A stretch of 64,000 bases of DNA, from positions 1-64,000 of the forward strand of contig CALVCV010000005.1 of assembly GCA_944326155.1 (NCBI GenBank). Reading direction: 5' to 3'. A program made the position numbers and the translations under genes. The stretch's first letter is position 1. Each line of letters opens with the position of its first letter. Shown piece after piece: positions 26,301 to 36,200 of the stretch. Source of the stretch: an uncultured Bacilli bacterium (GTDB taxonomy: Bacteria > Bacillota_I > Bacilli_A > ML615J-28 > CAG-313). The notes below the pieces were generated by a model, which was given only the letters and a program-made list of their open reading frames with translations, had not been told where the DNA came from and did not search any database.

Positions 26301-27804
26301 TGAAGTAGAATTACCAGAAAATATGAAATATGTTGGTCAATATAGTTTTGCAGGATGCACAGCATTGACGAGTATCAATTTAGGAAATGTTGAAGAAATT
26401 GCGGATTATGCTTTTACTTCAGCTGAAAGCCTAGAAAGAGTCGATTTAACAAATGTTAAAAAGATTGGATATGGTAGTTTTGCTAGTACTATGGTTAGTG
26501 GTAATCATCAATTGAATCAATTAGAAAGTGTTGGCGATTATGCTTTTCAAGGAACATATTTAATTACCTTTGAAGCACCAAATCTTAAAAAGATTGGAGT
26601 TGCCGCATTTGAAAATAATCCATTATTAACTTCATTTATATTCAGTGATTCTTTAGAAGAAATGGGTATGAAGGCATTTGATGGATGTATAAGTCTAACA
26701 AATTATTACTATTTAGATGAAAATGGCCAAAAACAAATAACAGCTGAATTAAATGATTATGCATATTTAAATAATAATGTATTATATACAAAGCTTCCTA
26801 ATGGTCAATATCAACTTTCATCTGTTCCGACTGCTTTAGATATTGATGTTTTAGTGGTAGATGAAGGAACATATCGTGTTGATGATTACGCAGGAAGCCA
26901 AAATGCCAATATTGAAAAAATTATTTTGCCAGATACATTAAAATTAATTGGTGATTATGCATTCTATAAATATACGAATTTAAAAGAAGTTGAATTTAAA
27001 TCATTTAGTGCTCCTATTCTTGAGGATTATTATGATCCTAATGCGGTACTATTAGAAACTGATCCTGGCTATGAATTATTACATGCTCACTTTGATTTAT
27101 TTGGTTATGAACTTTACTACTTTAATTTTGTTGATTTAGTAGGAAAGAATGAACCAATTATGATGACTCTTCCTGCAAATGCTGATATTGAAGGATATGA
27201 CTCAATTGTATATGAAGCATATTTTGGTAAAGTGACTGATGCCAAACGCTCTACTTATGAAGCAATGAGCAAGTACATGATTGAGTTTATTGAAAATGCC
27301 AATTTGATTAAAAATATCGAAATTGTTAACTTATCACATGAAGAATTAATTAATGATGCAATTACTGCATATAATGCAATCAAACAAGATCCAATACAAT
27401 TTGGTTTTACTCAAAATGAATGGGACCTCCTTGTAGCTAAAGTATTTGAAGCAAGAGAAGTTTTAATGGCTAAGAAATTAGCTGTTGCTCCATTAGAAGT
27501 CCAAAATCTGCAAGTTGAAATCAATAATTTACCTACAACATTCAATATTAGTTTATTAGAAACCTTAAAGACACTTTCAACAAGAATCAATAATTTAAAA
27601 GCGGATGATAGATTAGTTCTAAATTTAACAAATTATAATAATTTAATTTCATCTTATAATGAATATCTTGCTAATGTTGAAGATGAAATCACTCCAACAA
27701 TTGACGCAATTGATAATACAATTGTCTATGTTGTGGTATCTAGTATTACCGGTGTATCACTTCTTGCAATGGCATTTGTAATGAAAAGATTTTTACTTAA
27801 ATAG
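20350..27804 (+). CDS. Giant lipoprotein subtilase with BspA-type LRRs and C-terminal anchor
   Basis: 2484 residues. Lipobox CVSC (Cys21). S8 catalytic residues are complete: Asp219 (VAILDSGFD), His291 (HGTHVAGIIGG), oxyanion Asn387 (AASNSY) and Ser614 (GTSMATPN). A PA domain is inserted at about 470-565, as in C5a-peptidase-type proteases. Fn3-like domains follow to about 1140, two Big2 Ig-like domains (about 1150-1220 and 1285-1360), BspA/LRR_5 leucine-rich repeats (about 1365-2120 and 2170-2220, with units such as GAYAFYQCELL), a helical segment, and a C-terminal membrane helix ending KRFLLK (about 2458-2484). It is a surface endopeptidase, likely binding host or food protein through its LRRs and feeding OppA. 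Both ends appear membrane-attached. Confidence 0.92.
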   Translation: MKKKIIAFFVVAFLLIACVSCEKKSQNGENSSNDSSKIQQLQILRSDLKLTQDQVMSQIKADTIKENGGYLDDDEIVVIMKLEDDSLMDSYLDKYANKSNSIADFAATNIGKSKTLRILQKQDALINELVAKKLIKSVEYQYTTVMNAIAVKIVYKNFAALSEIANVEATYISDTYNLPQSVKAETGAVENIVDVYPTGIFNSSSVNYTGEGTAVAILDSGFDCSHTVFSTQPSVQLLTDKDISSVLSRTNAAALSGGDLELTDVYYSRKIPFVFDYADKDSDVFPYDSEHGTHVAGIIGGSDDVVTGVAVNTQLVLLKVFPDLDDGAETDDILAALEDAVLLGVDVINMSLGSSCGFSREYDNDAINEVYDMINESGISLITAASNSYSSSFGGEQGNTNMVTNPDSGTVGSPSTYPAALSVASISGIKSKYMIGNDSQIFFFKESNNINGDENDFFKEIGLKEGETKTYEYVTVPGVGLQVNYATLGDLTGKIVLVRRGDNTFEEKAQIAKNAGALACIIYNNVEGDILMSMGKSDHIPTISISKDDGVKLAAKDRGTLTLSYDYQAGPFISDFSSWGPTGSLELKPEITAHGGNILSSVPGGGYDQISGTSMATPNLSGIVVLIRQYLKELYPNYSAKEIAVLTNQLLMSTATIANNEVGLPYSPRKQGAGLASLYNSVNTKAYITVDGSDRTKLELFDDPKRTGVYTMEFNVVNLSNSAISYNLELIGMTETVSSSDDKHVAEMPQILNGQTTYELMNDGGSLNGNTLVLNANQTAKIKAIYRLSDVDKEIIETSFPYGMYVEGFVKLVAIDENEISLNVPFLAFYGDWTEAPMFDKTYYEVDAEANNPSINEEDKLKADYFATTPYGSYYYNYIIPLGTYLYDIDTTLYDVIPASKDKIAISNILGTIDGISTIYGGLLRNAKEMRYTIVDKLTGEVVYSYTDYNANKAYSLGGGPIPYYDFLDISSYQLGLVNNREYEFKMQALLDYGDGGENTNVRNTFEFDFFADDEAPVLKDATYEKIYDENLKKDRYYITLTVYDNHYAQSITPIIFTSNESYSFLTENPIPIYGEKGKDTKVRFEITDFLADIGEDALITSALAFSIDDYALNSNIYLCQLPGTKGDFKFTKNGELDGSDLVILSMYEDEVVDLTQYLATADSTVDANKDYLKYLVWSSSNEKVATVQDGEVRGIAPGRTTITVQEQMDLKQAVLIINVKERSTNMLTDAKQNLAETRDIENVNDEKIKEIRFSYFETLFAYSRAAQTSEIGSTGSKIFISSLPSINFFPGEKIKLYYDLDPWYVADQYEVSYSSTNPSVASVDQNGVVTGLKKGNTTIVLTVAGSNIMARIRVTVKSEFVIEDRILVAYKGLGGDVVIPDDEGIYAIGAYAFCLYETDMSVDLPEDDYDANKIPSANTTIKSVTIPSGVEEIQKYAFYNCSGLERVVLPDTIKFIREYAFYKDVKLQNINLNNVLSIGAYAFYQCELLNNIALDRAYAIGKNAFDGCISLESIDLSALRNSGQETFKNCTALRNVVFALNTKLSYAMFVGSGIENVTLYETVEIPDFCFAKCENLTIVTLESSLIKIGKGAFSECPKLTDVNLKGTVDAIDEQAFYSCPSLVVFTLPNSEVTLGAYVFYQCENLEEVKFNALTKVNNLSGSAFEGTKVERFTIDGNNTNYNFDGTYLLNKEEDAIIFVLPTLSEKVLTIPVNILTIGVGSFSGLPVEEITITNPDTVIEGYAFANCKSLVKVTLPLQNNIIIKEHAFNYTEKLAEITNLDQVKNIGDYAFANSNIRNVTLASNATFGEGAFFQSKIVEVTIGANSTFGLGVFQNCTVLTTVNMPQEGGVHFGIACFANDIELSTIDLSKVDSIIENETFYGCAKLAKAELLQVEKIGDYAFSDCASLTYLSMPKIVEIGEGAFSRYDENGGAPQFMEVLLPSTLKIVKDGAFLGCEGLTTMILPSSIEKIGDFIFAYCINLIEVELPENMKYVGQYSFAGCTALTSINLGNVEEIADYAFTSAESLERVDLTNVKKIGYGSFASTMVSGNHQLNQLESVGDYAFQGTYLITFEAPNLKKIGVAAFENNPLLTSFIFSDSLEEMGMKAFDGCISLTNYYYLDENGQKQITAELNDYAYLNNNVLYTKLPNGQYQLSSVPTALDIDVLVVDEGTYRVDDYAGSQNANIEKIILPDTLKLIGDYAFYKYTNLKEVEFKSFSAPILEDYYDPNAVLLETDPGYELLHAHFDLFGYELYYFNFVDLVGKNEPIMMTLPANADIEGYDSIVYEAYFGKVTDAKRSTYEAMSKYMIEFIENANLIKNIEIVNLSHEELINDAITAYNAIKQDPIQFGFTQNEWDLLVAKVFEAREVLMAKKLAVAPLEVQNLQVEINNLPTTFNISLLETLKTLSTRINNLKADDRLVLNLTNYNNLISSYNEYLANVEDEITPTIDAIDNTIVYVVVSSITGVSLLAMAFVMKRFLLK

Positions 27805-27813
27805 GAGGGCTAT

Positions 27814-28374
27814 ATGAAGAAGAAAACAATTATAATTATATCTATTTGTGTAGCTGTTGCTATTTTAGTAACGATTTTATGCATTCTTTTATTTGGTGGA
27901 AAATTGCAAAAACAAGTGAAAAATATTCAAAAATCAATGAATGATGTTGAAAACATTACGGCTACGATATCTGTTATGGATACGGAAGTATTGGTTTATC
28001 AATATATCAAAGAAGTCGATTTATTAAATGATAATAGCGCTGATATAACAGTTACAACTAGAACTCTAAATTCTAGTTATGAATTAAGTGATACAACAAA
28101 TGTAATGCATCAACCTACTATAAATCGTAAAGATTTATTCCAAATGACTTTAGAAAAGAAATATCTATCTAGTTATCAAATAAAAGATGGTACATTGACA
28201 TTTACTGTTTCTAAAGAAAATATCAAAAAGGTATTGAATAGCGAAAATTTTGTATCTATAGGTGATATTGAATTTACAATCATTTTTAATGGTAAACAAA
28301 TTCAATCAATGAAATGTATTTTCCAAACAGCATCGTTAAAAGATGTAACGATTGATATTATCTATCAATATTAA
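27814..28374 (+). CDS. Membrane-anchored extracellular protein, unknown
   Basis: 186 residues: a strongly hydrophobic N-terminal helix (about 5-28) without a lipobox cysteine at the expected place, then an extracellular domain of alternating strands. AGGAGG precedes the ATG, nine bases after the protease stop. It is the only non-lipoprotein among the surface proteins of the operon. No family recognised. Confidence 0.7.
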   Translation: MKKKTIIIISICVAVAILVTILCILLFGGKLQKQVKNIQKSMNDVENITATISVMDTEVLVYQYIKEVDLLNDNSADITVTTRTLNSSYELSDTTNVMHQPTINRKDLFQMTLEKKYLSSYQIKDGTLTFTVSKENIKKVLNSENFVSIGDIEFTIIFNGKQIQSMKCIFQTASLKDVTIDIIYQY

Positions 28375-28393
28375 GGAGGATTAAGAAGAAAAA

Positions 28394-30691
28394 ATGAAAA
28401 AAATATTAGTTATATTGTTAGCATTTTTAGGACTAATGTCAATTGCTTCTTGTAAATCTTGTAATGAAAAAGATACATTAGAAACACCTAAAAATCTTAC
28501 AATTAGCCAAACAGGACTCATTACTTGGGATAAAGTAAATAATGCTACAGGATATGTTGTTTATATTAATGAAAATCCATATAGTGTTTCAACGAATCAA
28601 TATCAAGTAAATGATTTAACAAAAGATTTTACTTATCGTGTATATGCTGTGGGTGAAAATTATTTAGACTCAGCATCTACCGAAACACAGACTTATAAAG
28701 CCGTTGTAAAACCTCCAATACAAAATGAAGATATTACAATCGGTATTAGCGGACCATCTGAAGTAAAGGTTGGCCAAAGCATTAAATTAGTTGCAACAGT
28801 AGATGGTACAACCAATAAAGAAGTTATTTGGTCAATTAAAAATAATTTAAATTATGCGACTATTCAAAGTGATGGTACTCTTGTTGCTGAAGAATTAACT
28901 GGTGATCAAATCATTGAAGTAGTCGCAACAAGTCAAGCTGATTCAGGCATTTTTGCTACTAAAGTTATCACAATTGTTGCAAGACCAGTCTTAACACAAG
29001 AAATGTTAAATAAATTAAATGAAAATCGTATCTCTTTTGAAGGCTATTTGAATATTAGTTTATATACTCTTGGGCTATTTGAAAAATTAGATTCTACAAA
29101 TGTTATAAATGTAAAAACGTCAATGGATGGGACTAACTGGTATGCACAATATGAAAATGGTAACACTGGTACAATTATGGATTTATATTATAAAAATCAT
29201 AATGATAAAGCTTGTCAAGTTGGTGTAAGTTTGATGAATGAAGAAGAGTTTTTTCCAATGTTAAATGATGATGGTAGTGAAGTATCTTTTGAGGATGCTG
29301 GATTATATAATAGTTTAAAAGATTTAAGCGTAAGTGATTTTACTTTCAATGATGATACTTGGCGTTATGAATATACTGGTAGTGATACTACTTTAGCAAG
29401 TAAGGTTGTTGCTTCTGCTAACCCATATGATTTTGTTCCTACTGGTTTTGCCTTAATCATTGAAGAATCAGAAATTATGGGAATTTATTCTAAGAGTGAA
29501 CCTGACTATACTTTATCTCAAGGTTTTAAAGCTATTCAAGAATTAGTTGTTACACTTAACCTAGGCGATAGCGTTGAAGTTCCTACAATTTCAAAATATA
29601 GTCATGATGAAATTCATGATGAACTACAAGTTGCTATTGATAATATGATGGCTCTTACTTCTTATCGCTTAGACTTTAAAGAAATTACAGCTACTTATAT
29701 GACACCAACTCCAACAGAAAGTGGATTTACGGAATATATTACAAGTACTGATAGTTACTTTATGCCGTATGAAGTATCATATGATGCACAATTAAATGAG
29801 ATTCATACTTATCTTGAAAATGGTAGTTATGGTTTCAAAAAAATAAGTGATACTTTATATAATAGTTACTATCAAGATACAGATGGTTCATATTATGCTA
29901 CAAGAGCATATGAAGATAATTTTAAAAATGCTAGACCATCATTTGGTTTTGCGGCTGAAATTTTTAGATCATATTATGAAGATACAGAGATGGGCACAAC
30001 AACATACTACGTTGATGATGCTATGAGCTCTGTTGCTTCAACATTCTATTTTGGCGTTGGTAACGATATTAATTTATATGGTTTATTTGCGACACGTGGA
30101 TATACATCAGAAACTGAGTCATTTACACCATATATTGTTGTAAAAGATGGTTATATTATTGAAGCTTGCTTTTATTTTTATATTGGTTCAATTTATGGCG
30201 TTGTAGAACTTAAATATGATGAATTTAATACTGCTACAATACCATCTAATGCAAATATTGAGTTTGAAACAAGAGAAGTTCCAACTTCATGGAATCAACT
30301 TACTATTGAAGTTACTGAAGATTTTAATCCTTCAACTGCTGAAGATATTACAGTTAATGCGTTAGATTATTTTAAAGAATATTTTGTAAATGATAATATT
30401 GATAATGAATTACCATTTTTTGGCAATGTATTAGGTGATACATATGGCTTTGGTTTAACAACTATTTATGTCCCTGAAGGACAAACAAGTGCCGAACAAG
30501 CTGTTGTATTGTATTATGATGTGCCTCTTGATATGAATTATACAATTGATTCATCATTAAGAGCAGTCGAAAATTACCTTTTATCATTAGGCTTTGTTCG
30601 TGATGATAATGGTAATTATGAAAAAGGCAATATTAATATTGCTCCAACTGATTATAGTTTAGATTTACTAATCTATGTTTGGAAGGATTAA
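28394..30691 (+). CDS. Lipoprotein with Fn3-like and Big2 domains
   Basis: 765 residues; lipobox IASC (Cys20). An Fn3-like domain at about 32-110 (NATGYVVYINENPY, FTYRVYAVGENY), a Big2 Ig-like domain at about 118-200, then two copies of a domain that also appears in the next gene, each starting with a helix such as TQEMLNKLNEN. The last ~90 residues (LRAVENYLLSLGF) also have a counterpart in the next protein. Likely a surface ligand-binding protein; function unknown. Confidence 0.75.
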   Translation: MKKILVILLAFLGLMSIASCKSCNEKDTLETPKNLTISQTGLITWDKVNNATGYVVYINENPYSVSTNQYQVNDLTKDFTYRVYAVGENYLDSASTETQTYKAVVKPPIQNEDITIGISGPSEVKVGQSIKLVATVDGTTNKEVIWSIKNNLNYATIQSDGTLVAEELTGDQIIEVVATSQADSGIFATKVITIVARPVLTQEMLNKLNENRISFEGYLNISLYTLGLFEKLDSTNVINVKTSMDGTNWYAQYENGNTGTIMDLYYKNHNDKACQVGVSLMNEEEFFPMLNDDGSEVSFEDAGLYNSLKDLSVSDFTFNDDTWRYEYTGSDTTLASKVVASANPYDFVPTGFALIIEESEIMGIYSKSEPDYTLSQGFKAIQELVVTLNLGDSVEVPTISKYSHDEIHDELQVAIDNMMALTSYRLDFKEITATYMTPTPTESGFTEYITSTDSYFMPYEVSYDAQLNEIHTYLENGSYGFKKISDTLYNSYYQDTDGSYYATRAYEDNFKNARPSFGFAAEIFRSYYEDTEMGTTTYYVDDAMSSVASTFYFGVGNDINLYGLFATRGYTSETESFTPYIVVKDGYIIEACFYFYIGSIYGVVELKYDEFNTATIPSNANIEFETREVPTSWNQLTIEVTEDFNPSTAEDITVNALDYFKEYFVNDNIDNELPFFGNVLGDTYGFGLTTIYVPEGQTSAEQAVVLYYDVPLDMNYTIDSSLRAVENYLLSLGFVRDDNGNYEKGNINIAPTDYSLDLLIYVWKD

Positions 30692-30709
30692 TGTTAGGAA
30701 AGGAAACAT

Positions 30710-33214
30710 ATGAAAACAAAACAATTATTTATTAAAAACTTTATTTTTGTATTAGCACTTTTAGTGGTGGCTGTTGTTTCTAGTTGTACAAAAACGACTA
30801 CTTACAAAGTAACATTTGATAGTGCTGGTGGTACACTTGTAAACGCGCAAGAAGTAAATGAAAATGAAACTGCTACTAAGCCAAGTGATCCTACCAAAGA
30901 AGGTTATAATTTCGTAAACTGGCTTTTAAACAATGCCCCTTATGATTTTTCATCAAAGGTGACATCTGATATTACATTAGTTGCAAATTGGGAAAAAGCT
31001 TCCAAAGCAACAATTGAAATTACTACCTCTTCTGCAGAAATGCAATATGATGGTTCAGTTGAATTAGAAGTTACTGTTAATGATGCAACAAATGAAGCAT
31101 ATACGTTAACAACGAATGCTGAAGACATAGTCGAAATTAATAATAATGTTTTAACTGTTAAAGAAGGCGTTAATCTTACTCTTGATAAATATGTTACAAT
31201 TATTGCAACATTAACAGAAGATGTAACTGTTACTGATTCAGTTGCTGTTACAATTAAAGCTCCAGTTATTGAAGGCCAAGTTGGCGAATTAACAACTGAA
31301 ATGTTACAAGAAATTGGTAATGCAAACATTACTGTAAATGGTGTTTTAACTGACTATTATACAGATTTTAACTTCAGTGCAAATAGCAGTGTAAACTCTT
31401 ATGATATGCTTGTTAAAATGAGTGATGGTAAATGGTATGGTGAGTGGAATCATCAATTAGCTCCTCAAAATAAAACAATGGATTATTATCGTCGTAGCGA
31501 AGCAAATGATTACAAAGATGGTACTGGTAATCTTGGTCATGCTTTAGAAAGATTATTTATTAATAAAGATAATGAATTAGAAGCGAAAGTTGAAAAGAAC
31601 TATAATAGTATTCCAGTTCTTTGGGAAGCACAACATTTATGGAATCATATTGCAAATTTACAAATTAATAAGTTTGCATATGATGCTGAAAATGATGTAT
31701 ATGAATATCAAATCAATATGAGTGATATGGATGATTTATATCTAATGACATACTTATCGTTCTCTTTAACTCCAGTTTTATCCGATACATTAGATAGATT
31801 ATACTTAAAAGTTGAAGATGGTAAAGTTACTCAATTATTAGCACAAACAGAAATCCTATATTATGGCGAGAATACTGAAGAAGATCCTGATGCAATGAGT
31901 TATTCAGAAATTCAACTTACTTTCTCTAATATTGGAACAACTGTAGTAGAAGATCCAAAACCATATGAAGCTCCAGAAAATGCTGAAAAATTACAACTTG
32001 CTTTAGAAAAAATGCAAAATGCCAAAAACTATACATTCAGAACTGAAGACGTCCAAACTTATGCTCCTTCAGGTGATAGTGGTGATTATGAACTTTCTGT
32101 TACATCTGTTGCTGCAAAAGGCGTAATCACTTCATTAGCAGTAAAAGATTTTGTATCAAGCGTAGGAACTGTAGGATGCTATGGTTTAGTAACTGAAGAT
32201 GCAATCTTATTTGCAGAAACAATGAAATATGATTATTCAATGGATGGCAATAGCTATCGTACTGAATATTTTGGTTATAAACAAAATACTGATGGAACAT
32301 ATGATGAATTTGCATATGATTCCGATATAGATGCTTTAGTTGGAACAAAGAAAGTAAATGGTAATATCTTTGATGCAATGCCTAGCTTTGATTTATCTCC
32401 TAATATTTTTACATTTGAATCTTCAATGCTAAAAAATGGTGTGATGACGTATACATTTAGATTAACTGATACAGCAATTTCTAGAGAAGTTGCATTAGAA
32501 CTTTCTGCTTATCAATATGCAGATGATGCTTCTTCATCTGCATCAGTATCTTTCAAAGTTGTTGTTAATGAAAATGGTGATTTAGTTTCTTCAACATTCC
32601 CTTATGATCTTATTAATGGTACTTATATGGGATATTGCACAACAACATATTCAAATGTTGGTACAACTGTTCTTGAGGACGATACATTTACTGGATATGT
32701 TCCACGTGTTGTTAAAACTTCATGGGATCAATATATTACAAAATATTATAGTGCTGATTGTTCTAGCGCAACGTCACATGATGAAAATACAGCAATTGTT
32801 TTAGAAGATGCATATGGTGCAGCAGCTGATAGCATTCCTGCTCCAACTGTATTCTTATCTGCATTTGGTGATAATATTAGTGGTCCATTCTTTGATTATC
32901 AAGAAACAGGAGTTGATGCTGATGGAAATAAGACATATAAGAAATTTATCAGTATTACTGCAACTTCTGATGAATATGATGAAAACGCTAAGGTTTTAAA
33001 TTATGATGAAATTATTGAAATTTTAGGTAACGAATTAGAAAAACTTGGATTTACACTTTCTGTTGCTAATACTGATACATCAGGTGGTGCAACGGGTCAA
33101 AGTAATCGTTATGTTTGCTATGTTAGCGATGAAATTCAAGTTGTTATCGAAAACAATCATACAAGATATTTCTGGATTTATTTCTATAAAACAGGAGATT
33201 GGACTCTTAGATAA
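30710..33214 (+). CDS. Lipoprotein with InlB repeat, paralogue of previous gene
   Basis: 834 residues; lipobox VSSC (Cys26). An InlB-type repeat at about 30-98 (TFDSAGGTLV, GYNFVNWLL, ITLVANWEK) replaces the Fn3 domain of the previous protein. A Big2-like domain follows (about 100-185), then the shared domain pair beginning TTEMLQEIGNANITVNG and ending with a helix like IIEILGNELEKLGF. The two genes look like a tandem duplication whose N-terminal modules were swapped. Surface location certain from the lipobox; ligand unknown. Confidence 0.75.
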   Translation: MKTKQLFIKNFIFVLALLVVAVVSSCTKTTTYKVTFDSAGGTLVNAQEVNENETATKPSDPTKEGYNFVNWLLNNAPYDFSSKVTSDITLVANWEKASKATIEITTSSAEMQYDGSVELEVTVNDATNEAYTLTTNAEDIVEINNNVLTVKEGVNLTLDKYVTIIATLTEDVTVTDSVAVTIKAPVIEGQVGELTTEMLQEIGNANITVNGVLTDYYTDFNFSANSSVNSYDMLVKMSDGKWYGEWNHQLAPQNKTMDYYRRSEANDYKDGTGNLGHALERLFINKDNELEAKVEKNYNSIPVLWEAQHLWNHIANLQINKFAYDAENDVYEYQINMSDMDDLYLMTYLSFSLTPVLSDTLDRLYLKVEDGKVTQLLAQTEILYYGENTEEDPDAMSYSEIQLTFSNIGTTVVEDPKPYEAPENAEKLQLALEKMQNAKNYTFRTEDVQTYAPSGDSGDYELSVTSVAAKGVITSLAVKDFVSSVGTVGCYGLVTEDAILFAETMKYDYSMDGNSYRTEYFGYKQNTDGTYDEFAYDSDIDALVGTKKVNGNIFDAMPSFDLSPNIFTFESSMLKNGVMTYTFRLTDTAISREVALELSAYQYADDASSSASVSFKVVVNENGDLVSSTFPYDLINGTYMGYCTTTYSNVGTTVLEDDTFTGYVPRVVKTSWDQYITKYYSADCSSATSHDENTAIVLEDAYGAAADSIPAPTVFLSAFGDNISGPFFDYQETGVDADGNKTYKKFISITATSDEYDENAKVLNYDEIIEILGNELEKLGFTLSVANTDTSGGATGQSNRYVCYVSDEIQVVIENNHTRYFWIYFYKTGDWTLR

Positions 33215-33235
33215 TTGAGAAAGTAGAGGAAAGCA

Positions 33236-36200
33236 ATGAAGAAAAGATTATTAGTATCAATTTTTGCTATTATCTTTGGTTTCTTTGCAATAACAGGATG
33301 TACAACAACAGGACAAGGTGGTTCGGGGGGATCAACTCCTCCTGAACCTGATCCTATTGTTGTAATTCAAGCATTAGAGGAAAGTATCAGCATTAAAGAT
33401 ACCGAAGTTAATAATTACAAATATGGTTCTTTATTTAAAATATTACTAAATGATGTTGAACAACCAGTTTTAGAATCATATATTGATGCATCAGAAGTAA
33501 AAGATGCTCCTGGTGCTTATAGAGTATATTGTAGTTTTCAAGGAAAAACTGCATCATTAGTGGTTAATGTTAGTGTGACCGGAAGTGATATTTCTCTTAC
33601 TCTTGCTAAAGACGAAGTTACTGTCAAACTTGCTGAAAGTTTAACATATGATTATTTAAGCTTATTTACTGCCACAATTGATGGTGTTACTGAGGAAATA
33701 ACTCCTGAACAAGTGACAACCAATTTAGAAAGTAGCGAAGGTACTTATTGGTATACAGTTAGTTTTAAAGGTCTTACAAAAACTTTAACTATTCATATTG
33801 TAGCTGATCATAATATTGAAATTATCTTATCTTATCCTATTTACTATCTTCAAATAAGTGAAGTAAAAAACTTTGATTATACCACGTTATTTACTTTATA
33901 TGTTGATAGCCAAGTAACTAAAGTAGAATTAGATATGATAGATGCTTCAGCAATTGTTAATCCAATTGTAGGTAACGAATATGCAATTATTTTTAATTAT
34001 ACAAATTATGGATTAACACAATCGAAAGAAGCAATTGTAAAAGTTATTGAAGATGAAGAAATTGTAATTACGACTCAAAATGTGGTTACTTATCCTAATG
34101 ATGAGCCAATTGATTTAAAATCATTATTTACCATTCGAAAAGGTGAGGAAGTTATAACAGTTACTTCTGATATGATTAGTGGTAGCATTGATTATTCAAA
34201 AGCTGGTAATAACGAAATTACTTTAACTTACATGGGAAATACTGCTATAGCAAATGTTGAATTAAGACTCGGTGTTGTAATTAATTATAAAACAAGTGAT
34301 ACAATCATTATTCAAAAAGGTACAAATCAAGACACGTATGCTTTTGCTAATGACTTTGAAGTAACAATCAATGGTATTCTTTTTGATAATATTCAAAATA
34401 CGTATTTTGATCTATCAACTGTTGATTTTAATAACGCAGGTACATATGATGTTACGTTAACTATTCCTTATAATGATAAACCATTATCGTTATCAGGTGT
34501 AAACTGGACATATTATGAAAAAACCATTCATTATGTTGTTGTTGAAAATAAATATGAAATCGAAGTTAGTAATGAAGAAGTTATCATTAATCATCAAGAT
34601 AAAGATTATAATGTGTTCTCCAATTTAGTTGTAACAATCAATGGTAGAAGACAAACCCTTGTTCAAAATAAAGATTATGTAGATGTTATTTCTTGTTATG
34701 CTGAATTAGTTTCAGCACCTCTTGATTTTAATGATTTAGGGGTGCAAAAAGTAGAAATCGCTGTATACGTAGATGGTCCAAATAAAGACCCAATTCTTGT
34801 TTCATATAACCTAACAATTGAGTCGGAAATTAAGGTTATTGCAAATGATACAGCCATCTTTACAGGCACTACTTTATATACAAAAGATTTGTTTGAAATT
34901 CAAAATGGTAGTGAAGAAATTAAAGTTACACAAGATATGATAAGTGGTAAAGTAGATTGCTTTACACCGGGCGTATATTATGTTACAATATATTATCAAG
35001 GAATTGAAAAGACTGCCAAAGTTGTCGTTCTTGACAACAATATGAAGGGTGTTTATAAGACAAATTTAGAAACAATTCCGAATATGGCAGACTATGATGA
35101 AGAATATGGTTATGAACCTGAACCATCTCAACTATTAGGTGATTTGATTGTCGATGAAGATGGCAATATGACTTTGTCAGGTAGTGAATTACAATTAATT
35201 GATGGTTCTAATGAAACCAGTATGAGTGTTATTTATTATAGATATAATTACAACTTATACTATATAGAACCAGGTATTGTTGTTCTTGTTCCACTAAATG
35301 AATTAAAAATGACTTTTAGTGATTATAATAGACCGATGGTTTATTTTAATGAAAGTGTTTGGAATTTAGAAGATAGAGTTGTAGTTAATTCAGCATCTAG
35401 TTATGTACTTGAAATCAGTTATACAGGATATAGTATTGATTTATTTAAAATTAAATCAAAAATAGATGGTAGTACAAATTGGTTTGGTCTAAAAACAGAG
35501 ATAGTTCAAAAACTTTCAAGTGATACTATTTATGATGTAACTTATGGGGTTGTTGAATTTAACGGTTCATTTGATCAATTTCCAGGTAAATACTACAGTT
35601 TTAATATGAATAATGATACTTATAGTATGCAATTACAAACACCTGTTGTAGGTAAGATTCAAGCTAATGCTGACGAAAACAAGTATAAAAATAAAACATT
35701 TACTGGTATATATAATGGTGTAGAAACTAGATTAGTTGCTGATGCATATGGTGGCTTTACATTATTACAAGGATCAACCCAAATTTTTAGCGTATATTCT
35801 TATGATATAAGTAAGATGAAAAATGGTGGTCCTAACTATGTAGAAGACATTCTACTAGTTTACTCATTTGAAGAAAATATTTATTCTTATAAATTTATCC
35901 TAGATGTAGTAAATGAAACCTTTACTTATGTTGAAAGAGATCCATACTTTGGTCTATATGAAACAGATACAATGTATCTATTTATAGATGGCTATGGAAA
36001 TGGTCACTTTAATGTCAATAGTAGTAGTTATAAAGAAGATTTATTTACTTATGAAATAGTTGGCAATAGCCTTGAATTAATATTTAAAGATTCAGAACTA
36101 CCTATATTTGAAGGATATCATGCCAAATTCTATATTGATACTTTTGGTAACATTTTAACTACAAACTACTTGTGTTATGAAGTAGAAAAAGGTACCAAAT

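Noticed and set aside
30940-31329. 129-codon minus-strand frame
   Set aside because: Lies wholly inside a lipoprotein gene with clear domains and has no ribosome site; a shadow.
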